Shown here piece by piece: positions 44,895 through 55,768 of a stretch of DNA of 64,000 nucleotides. Made by a program: the position numbers and the translations under genes. Below the pieces are notes generated by a model. The model made no database searches and was not told the DNA's origin. It saw only the letters and a program-made list of their open reading frames with translations. How positions within the stretch are numbered: position 1 is the stretch's first letter; the number at the start of each line of letters is the position of its first letter. Source of the DNA: an uncultured Polaribacter sp. Lineage in GTDB: Bacteria > Bacteroidota > Bacteroidia > Flavobacteriales > Flavobacteriaceae. Location of the stretch: assembly GCA_943787375.1 (NCBI GenBank), contig CALSME010000004.1:214016-278015 (forward strand). Direction: 5' to 3'.

Positions 44895-45719
44895 ATGACT
44901 ACACAACAATTGGTTGCTGAAATACACAAAAAAAACTCTTTTTTATGCATTGGTTTGGATGTCGATATGACTAAAATTCCGGCACATTTACTCCAACAGG
45001 AAGATCCTATTTTTGCTTTTAACAAAGCGATTATAGATGCAACAAACCACTTATGTGTTGCCTACAAACCCAATACCGCTTTTTATGAGGCCTATGGAAT
45101 TAAGGGTTGGATTTCTTTGCAAAAAACAATTGCATACCTCAATAAAAACTATCCAGAAATCTTTACGATTGCAGACGCAAAACGAGGAGATATTGGGAAT
45201 ACATCTACCATGTATGCGAAAGCTTTTTTTGAAGACTTGGCTTTTGATTCGGTTACCGTTGCACCTTATATGGGAAAAGATTCTGTAGAACCCTTTTTAG
45301 CTTTTGAAGACAAACACACGATTCTCTTAGCATTAACATCTAATGTGGGTGCCTTTGATTTTCAAACTAAAAAAATCAATGATCACGAAGTATATCAACA
45401 TGTTTTGGAAACCTCAAAATCTTGGAAAAACTCAGAGAATTTAATGTACGTGGTAGGTGCCACAAAAGCCACTTACTTCAAAGAAATTAGAAAAATCATT
45501 CCTACTTCATTTTTATTGGTACCCGGTGTGGGTGCACAAGGTGGTAATTTGCAGGAGGTGTGTAAATATGGGTTGTCTGAAAATATTGGTTTGCTTGTCA
45601 ATTCCTCTCGCGGTATCATTTACGCGGCTAATGACGAAAACTTCGCAAATGCAGCAGCAGCAAAAGCAAAAGAATTACAACAACAAATGGCAGGAATTTT
45701 AGCGTCAAATGCGAGCTAA
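44895..45719 (+). CDS. pyrF: Orotidine 5'-phosphate decarboxylase
   Basis: A 274-residue protein of the longer PyrF type II. Signatures are [24 protein letters not shown], the catalytic [20 protein letters not shown] (Lys and Asp) and [12 protein letters not shown] plus [11 protein letters not shown] (phosphate loop). It makes UMP from OMP. It is divergent to the DppB-like permease with a short shared promoter region. No other pyrimidine gene is adjacent. Confidence 0.95.
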   Translation: MTTQQLVAEIHKKNSFLCIGLDVDMTKIPAHLLQQEDPIFAFNKAIIDATNHLCVAYKPNTAFYEAYGIKGWISLQKTIAYLNKNYPEIFTIADAKRGDIGNTSTMYAKAFFEDLAFDSVTVAPYMGKDSVEPFLAFEDKHTILLALTSNVGAFDFQTKKINDHEVYQHVLETSKSWKNSENLMYVVGATKATYFKEIRKIIPTSFLLVPGVGAQGGNLQEVCKYGLSENIGLLVNSSRGIIYAANDENFANAAAAKAKELQQQMAGILASNAS

Positions 45720-45737
45720 ATCTCTTGAATGAAAAGC

Positions 45738-45923
45738 TCAAGAAAATTCTTTCTCTAGGTAAGAAACTCTACTTATTTTACTCAAAATTTTCATCGCTTT
45801 AAAGGCAGCATTGTCGCTTTTATTCTCATCGATATAGCGATAATTGTCTGACTGTTCTATAAGCCTACGATAGCGTTCTTCGAGATGTTTTCTATAACTA
45901 AGTAGTTGGTTTATACGTGACAT
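45738..45923 (-). CDS. Small conserved helical protein
   Basis: A 61-residue protein (start taken at the ATG 45923; six residues longer at 45941 is possible). Charged, mostly helical: MSRINQLLSYRKHLEERYRR, then NYRYIDENKSDNAAFKAMK. From memory similar short proteins occur across Flavobacteriaceae without assigned function. Arg/Glu-rich, no membrane or metal motif. Confidence 0.6.
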   Translation of the reverse strand: MSRINQLLSYRKHLEERYRRLIEQSDNYRYIDENKSDNAAFKAMKILSKISRVSYLEKEFS

Positions 45924-45991
45924 TCTTCTTTTTTGAGGCATTTAAATATACACAAATAAAAAGAACAAATAAAAAACAGTCCGTTTAAATC

Positions 45992-47617
45992 TTAAATTTT
46001 GAGGATTTTATAGGTAGAAGACGCTCCTTTTGAAGTGAATTTAAGAATATAAATCCCTTTATTCAGTGAGGATAAATCGTGTTCTTCTGTTGATGCATTT
46101 TGAACAAAAGAAGTAACTTTCTCGCCTAACAAAGAGTAAACTGTTCCTTTTACACCAATCAGATTCGGATGTATTTGGATGGTTACGTTATTGACAACGG
46201 GATTCGGATATACTTTTATAGCATCTAAATTTGCAGTTTCTTTGACGGATGCAGTCGCTTCTTGATAGACACGTACATAATCAACAATCATATCACTCTC
46301 TGTAAAAGAAGCGGTAATACTGGGCTGAATGGCTGTATTCAATAAAATATATTGATCTGCATCGAAAGGCCAAGTGCTTGCGTTTCTTACTTCTGGTTGA
46401 TAGGTATAATGATGAACACCGTCAACTTTAAAAACCATCTTAGTAGGATACCACTCTAAAGAATACACATGATAGGCGGTAGAAGCTGTTGAAATAGTTT
46501 GTCCACCGTGATTGATCGTTCCTCCATGGCTTGATGGGGTATGCATGGCACTTTGTACAAAGTTTTGATTGTTCCCCCAATGTTCCATAATGTCGATTTC
46601 ACCACAAGCTGGCCAACCTACAGTTCCATACCCTTGTGTTTGCCAATAAGCACCCGTTTCTGTAATGTTTTTCCCCAACATCCAAATGGCTGGCCAGGTT
46701 CCAACGCCTGTTGGTAAAATGGCTCTTACTTCTACTTTCCCATAAGTAAAAGCTATTTTTGAATTCAACCTTGCGGATGTGTACTGCTTGGTATGCCCTT
46801 GGTCAGTATAGGTTTCTTTTTTAGCAACTAAATGCATAGCTCCATTGGAGAGATAGGTATTATCGGTTCTATCTGTGTAATGTTGTATTTCTCCATTATA
46901 CCAACTTCCACCTGAAGGTAATTGGGTTTGATGAAACCATTTATTTGAATCGATAGCACCTGAACCATCAAACTCATCGGACCATATTAATTCGTCATAA
47001 ACAGGGTCATTGCCCGAACCTGGATCTGAAGTATCTTCTAATACCCCATCATAAATAAAATCATCAATATAAGCAGTTACAGTACTTGAATTATCCTCAC
47101 CATTCACTTGTAATAAAACTCGATTAAAATCGGTTCGTGCAATCGGTGGTCCAGAATTTGAATTGTAGTTTAAATAATTGTCATTTTCAAAATCAAAAGT
47201 AATAGTTTGCCATTGATCTAAAACGAGTGTTTTAATAATTTCAGATTGTGTTTCCCATACAGCTCCTATATTTGCATTTTGTAACTTTAAGGAGAGTTGA
47301 TTGGTTTCATTTCCAGAGATGCCACTCGAAGGAACATATATTCTTAAAGAAAAAGTATGCCCTGTGGACAAATCAAAATTAATGGGTGTATCAAAACGAA
47401 CATTGGCATAAGTACCTCCAGTATCGGTGTATTTTAAAACGGTATTTGAAGTATTGATTCCCGTTTGGAAAGGATTTGAAAACTCAATATCAATTCCACA
47501 ATCGTCTCCCGCCCAAGATGTAATTGTACCATTTCCTTCGAAATCATCCTCAACAGTTTCTTGTGCATTTAAGAAAAAAGAACATAAAATTAGTAATGGG
47601 GTAAATAATTTTTTCAT
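45992..47617 (-). CDS. Secreted GH16 endo-beta-glucanase (laminarinase-like) with T9SS sorting domain
   Basis: A 541-residue exported enzyme. The ATG at 47617 gives a signal peptide (about 1-18, ending LNAQ). Residues about 20-195 form a beta-sandwich carbohydrate-binding-like domain. The GH16 domain (about 207-455) starts ELIWSDEFDGSG and has the catalytic EIDIMEHWG (Glu340, Asp342, Glu345) and GTWPAIWMLG. The last 75 residues match the type IX secretion C-terminal domain (VYPNPVVNNVTI, LNKGIYILKFTS). It probably cuts beta-1,3-glucan such as algal laminarin at the cell surface or outside. Monocistronic; no SusC/D pair is nearby. Confidence 0.92.
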   Translation of the reverse strand: MKKLFTPLLILCSFFLNAQETVEDDFEGNGTITSWAGDDCGIDIEFSNPFQTGINTSNTVLKYTDTGGTYANVRFDTPINFDLSTGHTFSLRIYVPSSGISGNETNQLSLKLQNANIGAVWETQSEIIKTLVLDQWQTITFDFENDNYLNYNSNSGPPIARTDFNRVLLQVNGEDNSSTVTAYIDDFIYDGVLEDTSDPGSGNDPVYDELIWSDEFDGSGAIDSNKWFHQTQLPSGGSWYNGEIQHYTDRTDNTYLSNGAMHLVAKKETYTDQGHTKQYTSARLNSKIAFTYGKVEVRAILPTGVGTWPAIWMLGKNITETGAYWQTQGYGTVGWPACGEIDIMEHWGNNQNFVQSAMHTPSSHGGTINHGGQTISTASTAYHVYSLEWYPTKMVFKVDGVHHYTYQPEVRNASTWPFDADQYILLNTAIQPSITASFTESDMIVDYVRVYQEATASVKETANLDAIKVYPNPVVNNVTIQIHPNLIGVKGTVYSLLGEKVTSFVQNASTEEHDLSSLNKGIYILKFTSKGASSTYKILKI

Positions 47618-47798
47618 GTGGAATAAATTTATATTGTCAAATAAAGTAACTTTTTGAAGGCAACGCAAAATAAACACCTATACAATTACCATACACAAAT
47701 AAAATATATTGCTAAAATCCTCACTATGAAATTACTAGAAAACAAAAAAAAACCTTACTAATTAAGAATAGGGCAATACCCAAGTAGGTAATTTTTGA

Positions 47799-47987
<189 letters not shown>

Positions 47988-47991
47988 CTAT

Positions 47992-48019
47992 AAAAAAAGC
48001 GTTCATAGGGAACGCTTTT
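47992..48019 (-). terminator. Terminator after the DUF4136 lipoprotein gene
   Basis: Stem AAAAGCGTTC / GAACGCTTTT with a five-base loop; on the minus strand it is followed by a T run (A run 47992-47998 on the plus strand), just past the stop codon. Confidence 0.8.
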
Positions 48020-48024
48020 ACTTT

Positions 48025-48567
48025 TTATTTTTTGGAGGTACCGGGAGGATATTTAGCAAGAATTTCATTGACAAATTCTTTGATCCGGAGTTCTTTTTTT
48101 TCTCTACTTTGCATGCGTAAAGCTCCAGTCCCGACTCCTTGCCATATCAATTCTTTCTTTTTTCGATCTATAAAATCAATAAACAGCGTCCCTTCTGAAT
48201 ATTGTGAAATACTCATATTATTCTGCATACCATTCATCATCCAAGGATTCCAACCCCAGCCAAAACCATAGCCAAAATTATTTTGATTGACGTTTACTTT
48301 TTCTCTTGATTTGGTAAAAATACTCACCAACATATCTGGATTTTCAGATTTGGTAAATCCTTTTGCCTTTAATTCTGAAGAAATGGCGCGTAAAATTCTT
48401 TTTTTATCCAAATCAGAAATATCAGATTTATCAATTCCTGGCTTATAAAAAGCAAATGTTTTATAGTTCTTAAAATCTACATTCTCGTCATAATCTGCGA
48501 GGACTTTCACAGAATAACACGAAGTTAGGAATGCAAGACTTAAAAATAAAAAGAGGTAGTTTTTCAT
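48025..48567 (-). CDS. DUF4136 lipoprotein
   Basis: A 180-residue lipoprotein, with lipobox LTSC at residue 17. Following segments VLADYDENVDFKNYKTFAFY and GTLFIDFIDRKKKELIWQGVGTGAL are the standard start and end motifs of DUF4136. The central part is Asn/Gly/Met-rich (FGYGFGWGWNPWMMNGM). Probably anchored in the outer membrane facing the periplasm. Function of the domain is unknown. It lies 11 bases after the hutU stop, so co-transcription is possible. Confidence 0.88.
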   Translation of the reverse strand: MKNYLFLFLSLAFLTSCYSVKVLADYDENVDFKNYKTFAFYKPGIDKSDISDLDKKRILRAISSELKAKGFTKSENPDMLVSIFTKSREKVNVNQNNFGYGFGWGWNPWMMNGMQNNMSISQYSEGTLFIDFIDRKKKELIWQGVGTGALRMQSREKKELRIKEFVNEILAKYPPGTSKK

Positions 48568-48578
48568 GATGTGTACTT

Positions 48579-50567
48579 TTAAATTATTGAGTTTATTAAA
48601 GCATCGTCTACTAAGTTTGGCAAAGTAACTTTTAAGTTTTTCTCTGATTTCATTGCTCTTTTGATAGCAAAAACAGCTTCTTCATTTCTTGCCCAGCTTC
48701 TTCGAGAGATTCCATTATTAACATCCCAAAAAAGCATGGATTCCAATCGCTTCGATGCAGACTTAGAACCATCAATAAGCATGCCAAAGCCTCCATTAAT
48801 AACTTCTCCCCAACCTACACCTCCTCCGTTATGGATGGAAACCCACGTTGCACCTCTAAAACTATCTCCAATTACATTTTGAATTGCCATGTCTGCAGTA
48901 AATTTAGAACCATCATAAATATTAGACGTTTCACGGTAGGGTGAATCCGTTCCTGATACATCATGATGATCTCTTCCTAAAATTACATTTCCAATTTCTC
49001 CTCGCTTAATTGCTTTGTTAAATGCTTTTGCAATTTTTACACGCCCTTCAGCATCGGCATATAAAATTCGTGCTTGTGAACCCACCACCAAATTATTCTT
49101 TTGTGCACCTTGTATCCACTGAATATTATCGGCCATTTGCTGCTGAATTTCGGTGGGTGAATGCTGCTTTATTTTCTCTAATACTTTACAAGCAATTGCA
49201 TCTGTTTTAGCCAAATCTTCTGGATTTCCAGATGCACATACCCATCTAAAAGGTCCAAAACCATAATCGAAACACATCGGTCCCATAATGTCTTGCACAT
49301 AACTGGAATATTTAAAATCAATCTTATTGTCCGACATCACATCGGCTCCTGCCCTGCTAGCTTCTAATAAAAAAGCATTTCCATAATCGAAAAAATAGGT
49401 CCCTTTTGCGGTGTGTTTATTAATCGAATTTGCGTGTCTTATTAATGTTTCTTTTACTTTTTGTTTAAACAATGTAGGATTTTCCGCCATCATTATATTG
49501 GCAGCCTCAAAGGAAATATCCGCTGGATAATATCCGCCTGCCCATGGATTGTGTAAGGAAGTTTGATCCGAACCTAAATCGACATGAATGCCTGCTTTAT
49601 CAAATTTTTCCCAAACATCCACAACATTCCCCAAATAGGCCAATGAAACTATTTCTTTAGATAATTTAGCTGATTTTACTCTAGCAACTAGCACATCCAA
49701 ATCAGTTATTTTCTCATCGATCCAACCTTGATCCAGTCGTATTTGAGTAATTTTTGGATTTACTTCAGCACATACCGTTATACAGCCCGCAATCGACCCT
49801 GCTTTGGGTTGTGCTCCAGACATTCCTCCCAAACCGGAAGTCACAAAGAGATTCCCAGCAGGAGTTTTATTTATTTTACGAAAAGCATTTAACACTGTAA
49901 TGGTTGTTCCATGTACAATTCCCTGAGGACCAATATACATATAACTACCGGCTGTCATTTGCCCATACTGAGAAACACCCAAGGCGTTCATTTTTTCCAA
50001 ATCATCTGGCTTGGAATAATTGGGGATGACCATTCCGTTGGTCACAACAACGCGCGGAGCATTTTTATGCGATGGAAACAATCCCATCGGATGTCCAGAA
50101 TGCATGGTTAAGGTTTGTTTATCTGTCATCTCCGACAGATATTTCATGGTTAATAAATATTGTGCCCAATTTTGAAAAACAGCACCATTGCCTCCATAAG
50201 TAATCAATTCATGCGGATGTTGCGCAACTGCATAATCCAGATTGTTTTGAATCATGAGCATAATGGCTTTTGCTTGAGTAGACTTTCCAGGGTATTCAGA
50301 AATTGCTCTTGCTTTCATTTCATAATTTGGGCGAAAGCGATACATATAAATTCGTCCGTATTTTGCTAATTCATCCGCAAATTCTGGTAATAATGTGGCA
50401 TGATGCTTTTTATCAAAATAGCGAAGTGCATTTTTAAGAGCTAATTTTTTCTCAGTGGAAGTTAAAATATCTTTTCGTTTTGGCGCATGATTTATTGCTA
50501 CTTCATATTCTTTTTTATTGGGTAAAACGTCTGGAATTCCTTGTTGTATTTGAGCTGCAAATGTCAT
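48579..50567 (-). CDS. hutU: Urocanate hydratase
   Basis: A 662-residue protein of the urocanase family. Motifs: ELITYGGNGAVFQNWAQY, LTMHSGHPMGLFPSH, GSYMYIGPQGIVHGT (NAD-binding region), FVTSGLGGMSGAQPKAGSIAG, DQTSLHNPWAGGYYP, and RDHHDVSGTDSPYRETS. It converts urocanate to imidazolone propionate in histidine breakdown. It is longer than the usual 550-residue HutU because of a Bacteroidetes-type N-terminal extension. No other hut gene is next to it in this window. Confidence 0.95.
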   Translation of the reverse strand: MTFAAQIQQGIPDVLPNKKEYEVAINHAPKRKDILTSTEKKLALKNALRYFDKKHHATLLPEFADELAKYGRIYMYRFRPNYEMKARAISEYPGKSTQAKAIMLMIQNNLDYAVAQHPHELITYGGNGAVFQNWAQYLLTMKYLSEMTDKQTLTMHSGHPMGLFPSHKNAPRVVVTNGMVIPNYSKPDDLEKMNALGVSQYGQMTAGSYMYIGPQGIVHGTTITVLNAFRKINKTPAGNLFVTSGLGGMSGAQPKAGSIAGCITVCAEVNPKITQIRLDQGWIDEKITDLDVLVARVKSAKLSKEIVSLAYLGNVVDVWEKFDKAGIHVDLGSDQTSLHNPWAGGYYPADISFEAANIMMAENPTLFKQKVKETLIRHANSINKHTAKGTYFFDYGNAFLLEASRAGADVMSDNKIDFKYSSYVQDIMGPMCFDYGFGPFRWVCASGNPEDLAKTDAIACKVLEKIKQHSPTEIQQQMADNIQWIQGAQKNNLVVGSQARILYADAEGRVKIAKAFNKAIKRGEIGNVILGRDHHDVSGTDSPYRETSNIYDGSKFTADMAIQNVIGDSFRGATWVSIHNGGGVGWGEVINGGFGMLIDGSKSASKRLESMLFWDVNNGISRRSWARNEEAVFAIKRAMKSEKNLKVTLPNLVDDALINSII

Positions 50568-50697
50568 AAAATTTCAATTTTCAAAATCTAAAACAAATAT
50601 ATTTCTTTTTTAGATACTTTAATTAACTATTCAAAAAAATAGCGTTTCTTTTAGGAATTCCGTAAATTGCACCTTTAATTTTCTACAAAATTTACGA

Positions 50698-53600
50698 ATG
50701 GAACAAATTAAACCCTATAAACCAAAACATAAAGTAAGAATTGTAACAGCTGCTGCTCTTTTTGATGGGCACGATGCTGCGATCAATATCATGCGCAGAA
50801 TCATTCAATCTACCGGAGTAGAGGTGATTCACCTTGGACATGACCGTAGCGTGGAAGAAGTGGTCAATTGCGCCATTCAAGAAGATGCCAATGCCATTGC
50901 AATTACTTCTTACCAAGGAGGCCATAATGAGTATTTTAAATACATGTTCGATTTACTGAAGGAAAAAGGCGCAACACACATCAAGATCTTTGGTGGCGGT
51001 GGCGGTGTTATTCTTCCTGAAGAAATTAAGGAATTAATGGACTACGGTGTTGCACGTATTTATTCTCCAGATGATGGACGTGCCCTGGGTTTGCAAGGAA
51101 TGATTAATGATTTAGTACAACAAGCAGATTATGCAATTGGGAACGTTCTTAACGATGAACTTGAACATTTAGCAAAAAAAGAAATTGGCAGCATTGCGCG
51201 TATTATTTCTGCGGCTGAAAACTTCCCTGAAGTTGCCAAAGCAACCTTAGAAAGCATTCACCTAAAGAACAAAAACTCCAAAACACCCGTTCTTGGAATT
51301 ACAGGAACTGGAGGCGCTGGAAAATCTTCTTTGGTCGATGAATTGGTGCGTCGTTTTTTAATGGATTTCCCTAAAAAAACAATTGGAATTATTTCTGTTG
51401 ACCCCTCAAAGAGAAAAACAGGCGGTGCGCTTTTAGGCGATCGAATACGAATGAATGCCATTAATAATGAACGTGTTTATATGCGTTCCTTGGCCACCCG
51501 TCAATCGAACTTAGCACTTTCAAAATATGTAAATGAAGCAGTACAGGTTTTAAAAGCAGCCGAATTTGACTTGATTGTTTTGGAAACATCGGGTATTGGG
51601 CAATCAGATACTGAGATCATTGAACATTCAGATACTTCTTTATACGTAATGACTCCTGAATTTGGTGCTGCAACGCAGTTAGAAAAAATTGACATGCTGG
51701 ATTTTGCAGATTTAGTTGCCATTAATAAGTTTGACAAACGAGGTGCTTTAGATGCCGTTAGAGATGTCAAAAAACAATACATGCGTAACAATAATTTGTG
51801 GCACATACATCAAGATGATCTTCCAGTATACGGTACCATTGCCTCGCAGTTTAACGACCCAGGGATGAATACCTTGTATAAAAAAACCATAGACAAGCTG
51901 GTAGAAAAAACAGGGGCTGATTTAAAGTCTTCGTTTGAAATTACCAGTGAAATGTCAGAAAAAATATTTGTAATTCCACCGGCAAGAGTTCGTTATTTAT
52001 CGGAAATTGCAGAAAGCAACAGAGCCTATAACAAAAAAGTAAATTCACAAGTAGAAGTTGCTCAAAAACTATATGGAATCTATCAAACGATTTTATCCAT
52101 TGCCGATAGTGACCAAACTGTATCAACCCTCAAACCTACGAAGTCTTTTCTAACAAAAACAGGAATTGATAGCGACGAAATTCTTGCGCTCGAATCGGTT
52201 CAGGACGACATTGAATTCATCAAACTTTTATTTGCACAATTTGAAAAAGTAAAATTGAATTTAAACCCCTACTATTGGGAAATCATTCTCAACTGGCCAG
52301 CGAAAGTTCAAAAATACAAACAACCTATTTACACATTTAAAGTGCGAGATAAAGAAATCAATATCGAAACGCACAGCGAATCGTTATCGCATTCTCAAAT
52401 ACCAAAAATTGCCTTACCAAAATACCAAGCTTGGGGCGATTTGTTGCGTTGGAATTTACAGGAAAATGTTCCTGGAGAATTTCCATATACCGCAGGACTA
52501 TATCCCTTTAAACGTATCGGTGAAGATCCTACAAGAATGTTTGCCGGTGAAGGAGGTCCCGAAAGAACCAACAGACGTTTTCATTATGTGAGTTTGGGCA
52601 TGGACGCCAAAAGACTTTCTACTGCTTTTGATTCTGTAACACTCTATGGAAATGATCCTGGGGTTCGCCCAGATATTTATGGTAAAATTGGAAACGCAGG
52701 GGTTTCTATTTGCTGTTTGGATGATGCTAAAAAACTGTATTCTGGTTTTGATTTGAGCCACCACATGACCTCTGTTTCGATGACTATTAATGGTCCAGCC
52801 CCTATGTTGTTGGGATTCTTTATGAATGCAGCAATAGATCAGAATTGCGAAAAACACATCAAAGAGCACCACTTAGAAAAAGAGGTAGAGGCAGCTTTTG
52901 TAGCTATGTACGATGCCAAAGGACTAGAAAGACCTCTTTACCAAGGCCCTTTACCAGAAGGAAACAATGGTTTAGGCCTGCTCCTTTTAGGACTTACTGG
53001 TGATATGGTTTTGCCGCAAGCGGTATATCAACAAATTAAAAAAGAAACCTTAACACAAGTTCGAGGAACTGTACAAGCAGATATTTTAAAAGAAGACCAA
53101 GCACAGAATACCTGTATTTTTTCTACTGAATTCGCATTGCGATTGATGGGAGATGTACAAGAATATTTCATTGAAAAACAAGTGCGAAACTTTTATTCGG
53201 TTTCTATTTCTGGATATCATATTGCTGAAGCGGGCGCAAACCCTATTACCCAATTGGCATTGACACTGTCTAACGGATTTACCTATGTAGAATATTATTT
53301 AAGTCGTGGTATGGACATCAATCAATTTGGCCCCAACTTGTCATTTTTCTTTTCCAACGGAATTGATCCTGAGTATTCGGTAATTGGTCGAGTTGCACGT
53401 AAAATTTGGGCCAAAGCCATGAAACATAAATACGGTGCCAATGCGAGAGCGCAAATGTTAAAATACCACATTCAAACTTCTGGGCGCTCTTTGCATGCAC
53501 AGGAAATTGATTTTAATGACATTCGAACAACACTGCAAGCCCTGTATGCTATTAATGACAACTGCAATTCCTTACATACAAATGCCTATGACGAGGCCAT

Positions 53601-54162
53601 TACAACTCCTACGGAGGAATCGGTGCGAAGAGCCATGGCCATTCAATTGATTATTAACAAAGAACTGGGGTTGACGAAGAATGAAAACCCAATTCAAGGA
53701 GCTTTTATTATTGAAGAATTGACCGATTTGGTGGAAAAGGCTGTCTTATTAGAATTTGATCGCATTACAGAGCGTGGCGGAGTTTTAGGCGCTATGGAAA
53801 CCATGTATCAACGTTCTAAAATTCAGGAAGAAAGTTTGTATTATGAAACCTTAAAACACAATGGTGAATTTCCAATTATTGGAGTGAATACCTTCTTAAG
53901 TTCAAAAGGCTCTCCAACGATTCAACCTGCGGAAGTAATTCGTGCAACCGAAACGGAAAAACAATTTCAAATTCAGACAAAAGAACGCCTAAATCGAGCG
54001 AATTCGCAACAAGTAAAAATACAATTAGCCAAACTGCAGGAAGCAGCAATACAAAATGACAATTTATTTGAAAACTTAATGGAAGCCACAAAAATTTGTT
54101 CTCTGGGACAGCTTACGGAAGCTTTGTTTAAGGTAGGCGGTCAGTATCGCAGAAATATGTAA
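50698..54162 (+). CDS. icmF: IcmF: fused isobutyryl-CoA mutase with built-in G-protein chaperone
   Basis: An 1154-residue fusion. Residues about 10-140 are the B12-binding domain ([27 protein letters not shown]). About 180-430 are the MeaI-type GTPase (Walker [36 protein letters not shown]). About 580-1130 are the acyl-CoA mutase barrel ([45 protein letters not shown]). IcmF rearranges isobutyryl-CoA and n-butyryl-CoA (some forms pivalyl-CoA) with adenosylcobalamin; the GTPase part guards the cofactor. Normal length, single gene, own terminator. Confidence 0.96.
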   Translation: MEQIKPYKPKHKVRIVTAAALFDGHDAAINIMRRIIQSTGVEVIHLGHDRSVEEVVNCAIQEDANAIAITSYQGGHNEYFKYMFDLLKEKGATHIKIFGGGGGVILPEEIKELMDYGVARIYSPDDGRALGLQGMINDLVQQADYAIGNVLNDELEHLAKKEIGSIARIISAAENFPEVAKATLESIHLKNKNSKTPVLGITGTGGAGKSSLVDELVRRFLMDFPKKTIGIISVDPSKRKTGGALLGDRIRMNAINNERVYMRSLATRQSNLALSKYVNEAVQVLKAAEFDLIVLETSGIGQSDTEIIEHSDTSLYVMTPEFGAATQLEKIDMLDFADLVAINKFDKRGALDAVRDVKKQYMRNNNLWHIHQDDLPVYGTIASQFNDPGMNTLYKKTIDKLVEKTGADLKSSFEITSEMSEKIFVIPPARVRYLSEIAESNRAYNKKVNSQVEVAQKLYGIYQTILSIADSDQTVSTLKPTKSFLTKTGIDSDEILALESVQDDIEFIKLLFAQFEKVKLNLNPYYWEIILNWPAKVQKYKQPIYTFKVRDKEINIETHSESLSHSQIPKIALPKYQAWGDLLRWNLQENVPGEFPYTAGLYPFKRIGEDPTRMFAGEGGPERTNRRFHYVSLGMDAKRLSTAFDSVTLYGNDPGVRPDIYGKIGNAGVSICCLDDAKKLYSGFDLSHHMTSVSMTINGPAPMLLGFFMNAAIDQNCEKHIKEHHLEKEVEAAFVAMYDAKGLERPLYQGPLPEGNNGLGLLLLGLTGDMVLPQAVYQQIKKETLTQVRGTVQADILKEDQAQNTCIFSTEFALRLMGDVQEYFIEKQVRNFYSVSISGYHIAEAGANPITQLALTLSNGFTYVEYYLSRGMDINQFGPNLSFFFSNGIDPEYSVIGRVARKIWAKAMKHKYGANARAQMLKYHIQTSGRSLHAQEIDFNDIRTTLQALYAINDNCNSLHTNAYDEAITTPTEESVRRAMAIQLIINKELGLTKNENPIQGAFIIEELTDLVEKAVLLEFDRITERGGVLGAMETMYQRSKIQEESLYYETLKHNGEFPIIGVNTFLSSKGSPTIQPAEVIRATETEKQFQIQTKERLNRANSQQVKIQLAKLQEAAIQNDNLFENLMEATKICSLGQLTEALFKVGGQYRRNM

Positions 54163-54197
54163 GCAATGAATTGTTTTCAGTAAAAATTCTTTTCCAT

Positions 54198-54230
54198 AAA
54201 AAAACCGTGCCATTAGCACGGTTTTTTTTT
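54198..54230. terminator. Bidirectional terminator after icmF
   Basis: Stem AAAAAAACCGTGC / GCACGGTTTTTTT with loop CATTA, A run before and T run after; serves icmF and the convergent lipoprotein gene. Confidence 0.88.
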
Positions 54231-54249
54231 ATACGTTATGAGATAAAAG

Positions 54250-54891
54250 TTAATACTTTTCGTAAGTAGTTTGTTCAGTTTTCAAGTAATTAATAATATG
54301 GTCAATGGTTCGTTGCTTGGCTTTCTCTAAGGTTGTGGTAAAATTGAACAAGAAAACGGAGGCTTCCCCAATGGCGATAAAATCTAGAATTTCTTTGTCG
54401 TTTTTGGTATCATACACCGCTACCTTCACATTAATCACGCAATATTCAACAGAAGTGGTAGTATTCATACTCCCCATCCCGTTCATTCCCGCTATATTTC
54501 CAGACTGTCTCCATTCATATCGATTTGTAATTTCGAAGTTCGAAAAGTGAATGACATAATCGGCATCTGCAGTGTTTAAAGAAGCATACGTCTCCTTTGA
54601 AATGTCGTAGGTAACGTCTCCAAAAACCTTGCTTGCCTTTATTTTGTTGGAAAAATCATTTAAATACTGACTGGAAAAAGCTGCTTTTTCTTCGTAATTT
54701 TTTTGGAAGGTATTGGTAAACTCAAGCACTTTAATGTCATCAGTAGCAATGAGGATCACTTTCTTTGTTTCTGGGGTCTCAATCTCTGCTTTCTTTGAAA
54801 TGAAAGTAACGTATTGTTTAGACACCTTGCAGGAAGTAAAACTAAAAAAAACGAGTATCGTTACTAAAAATATGTAGGAATTTCTTTTCAT
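54250..54891 (-). CDS. Lipoprotein of unknown function
   Basis: A 213-residue lipoprotein with lipobox FTSC at residue 21. The body has ILIATDDIKVLEFTNTFQKNYE, DADYVIHFSNFEITNRYEWR, a short Gly/Met-rich loop (NIAGMNGMGSMNTT), and INVKVAVYDTKNDKEILDFIAIGE. The fold looks like a periplasmic alpha/beta domain. Proteins of this kind are common in Flavobacteria and have no assigned role. Monocistronic, convergent with icmF. Confidence 0.7.
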   Translation of the reverse strand: MKRNSYIFLVTILVFFSFTSCKVSKQYVTFISKKAEIETPETKKVILIATDDIKVLEFTNTFQKNYEEKAAFSSQYLNDFSNKIKASKVFGDVTYDISKETYASLNTADADYVIHFSNFEITNRYEWRQSGNIAGMNGMGSMNTTTSVEYCVINVKVAVYDTKNDKEILDFIAIGEASVFLFNFTTTLEKAKQRTIDHIINYLKTEQTTYEKY

Positions 54892-55058
54892 ATTTATTTA
54901 TTTTTTCAAACTTACAACAATTTTAAAAATTCATGTAAACTAAGATTGAAAACTGAGATCATGTCCTAAAATGAGGATTAGAAAAGAAGTTTTTTACATG
55001 CATTTGCATCTTTTTCTTACCATTTATGTCTATTCAATGAACTTGAAAATCAATAATT

Positions 55059-55166
55059 ATGAAAAATCATAAAAATCAATGCACTTGCACCTGTGAAGCA
55101 TGTGTGAATAATGAATGTAAAAATTGCACATGTACAAATTGTTCTTGCTCATCATGTAATTGTTAA
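55059..55166 (+). CDS. Metallothionein-like 35-residue cysteine-rich peptide
   Basis: ATG at 55059 opens a 35-codon gene with eleven cysteines (residues 8, 10, 12, 15, 20, 23, 25, 28, 30, 33, 35) in CxC and CxxC spacing, for example CTCTCEAC and CTCTNCSC. Remaining residues are mostly Asn, Lys, Thr and Ser. Such a composition is typical of soft-metal (Cu, Zn, Cd) binding metallothioneins, though no exact family is recognised. It lies 38 bases upstream of a SigZ-type sigma factor gene on the same strand, likely co-transcribed. A metal-buffering role is inferred. Confidence 0.75.
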   Translation: MKNHKNQCTCTCEACVNNECKNCTCTNCSCSSCNC

Positions 55167-55204
55167 AATGAAATTTGAATACTCTTAAAGAAGTTGATAA
55201 AAAA

Positions 55205-55744
55205 ATGACAACAAAACAAGTTTGGGCAAATTATCACGCAGATCTTAAACGATTTATCATCAGCAAAGTAAAAAATAAAACAATTGCTGATGATATTTTA
55301 CAGGATACCTTTATAAGAATTCACACCAAACTACACACTCTTAAAGATATCAAAAAATTAAAATCTTGGTGTTTTACAGTCGCTAGAAATGTGATATTAG
55401 ATCACTGGAAATCCAATAATAAAACTATTGAAATTGCCAATTTTGAATCAGAAATAGAAATTCAAGAAAAAATCCAGACCGAAGAAGATTGCTTGCAGGG
55501 TCTTTTAAAAAACTTACCAAAAAAATATAGAGATCCTTTATTTCTATCTGACATTAAAGGATTAAAACAACAAGAAATCGCAAATCAGTTGGAGCAAAAT
55601 TTAGCAACGACAAAGTCACAAATTCAGCGCGCTCGAAAGCTAATTGCCCAAGGTTTTATGGATTGTTGCGGGTTTGAAATGAATAAAGACGGAAATTTAG
55701 TTGGCGAAATTCAAGATAAAAAAGATTGTAAGTTTTGTCGATAA
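55205..55744 (+). CDS. sigZ: SigZ-type ECF RNA polymerase sigma factor with cysteine-rich tail
   Basis: A 179-residue protein (ATG 55205). Region 2 (about 8-72; ADDILQDTFIRIHTKLHTL, KSWCFTVARNVILDHWK) binds the -10 promoter region and core polymerase. Region 4 (about 98-150; LSDIKGLKQQEIANQLEQNLATTKSQIQRARK) binds -35. After it follows a tail of about 30 residues with CC (154, 155) and CKFC (175, 178), which could bind a metal. This tail is typical of the SigZ group. It lies directly behind the metallothionein-like gene. The tail suggests a metal- or thiol-sensing function without a separate anti-sigma gene; that is inferred. Confidence 0.87.
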   Translation: MTTKQVWANYHADLKRFIISKVKNKTIADDILQDTFIRIHTKLHTLKDIKKLKSWCFTVARNVILDHWKSNNKTIEIANFESEIEIQEKIQTEEDCLQGLLKNLPKKYRDPLFLSDIKGLKQQEIANQLEQNLATTKSQIQRARKLIAQGFMDCCGFEMNKDGNLVGEIQDKKDCKFCR

Positions 55745-55768
55745 ATAATTTTTATTAAACAAAGAAAC

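Noticed and set aside
50090..50105. Further copy of the TGTCCAGAAT half-site
   Set aside because: Single half-site inside hutU coding sequence without the inverted repeat or -7 box; chance match.
52498..52872. 124-residue frame opposite icmF
   Set aside because: Shadow of the mutase domain coding sequence.
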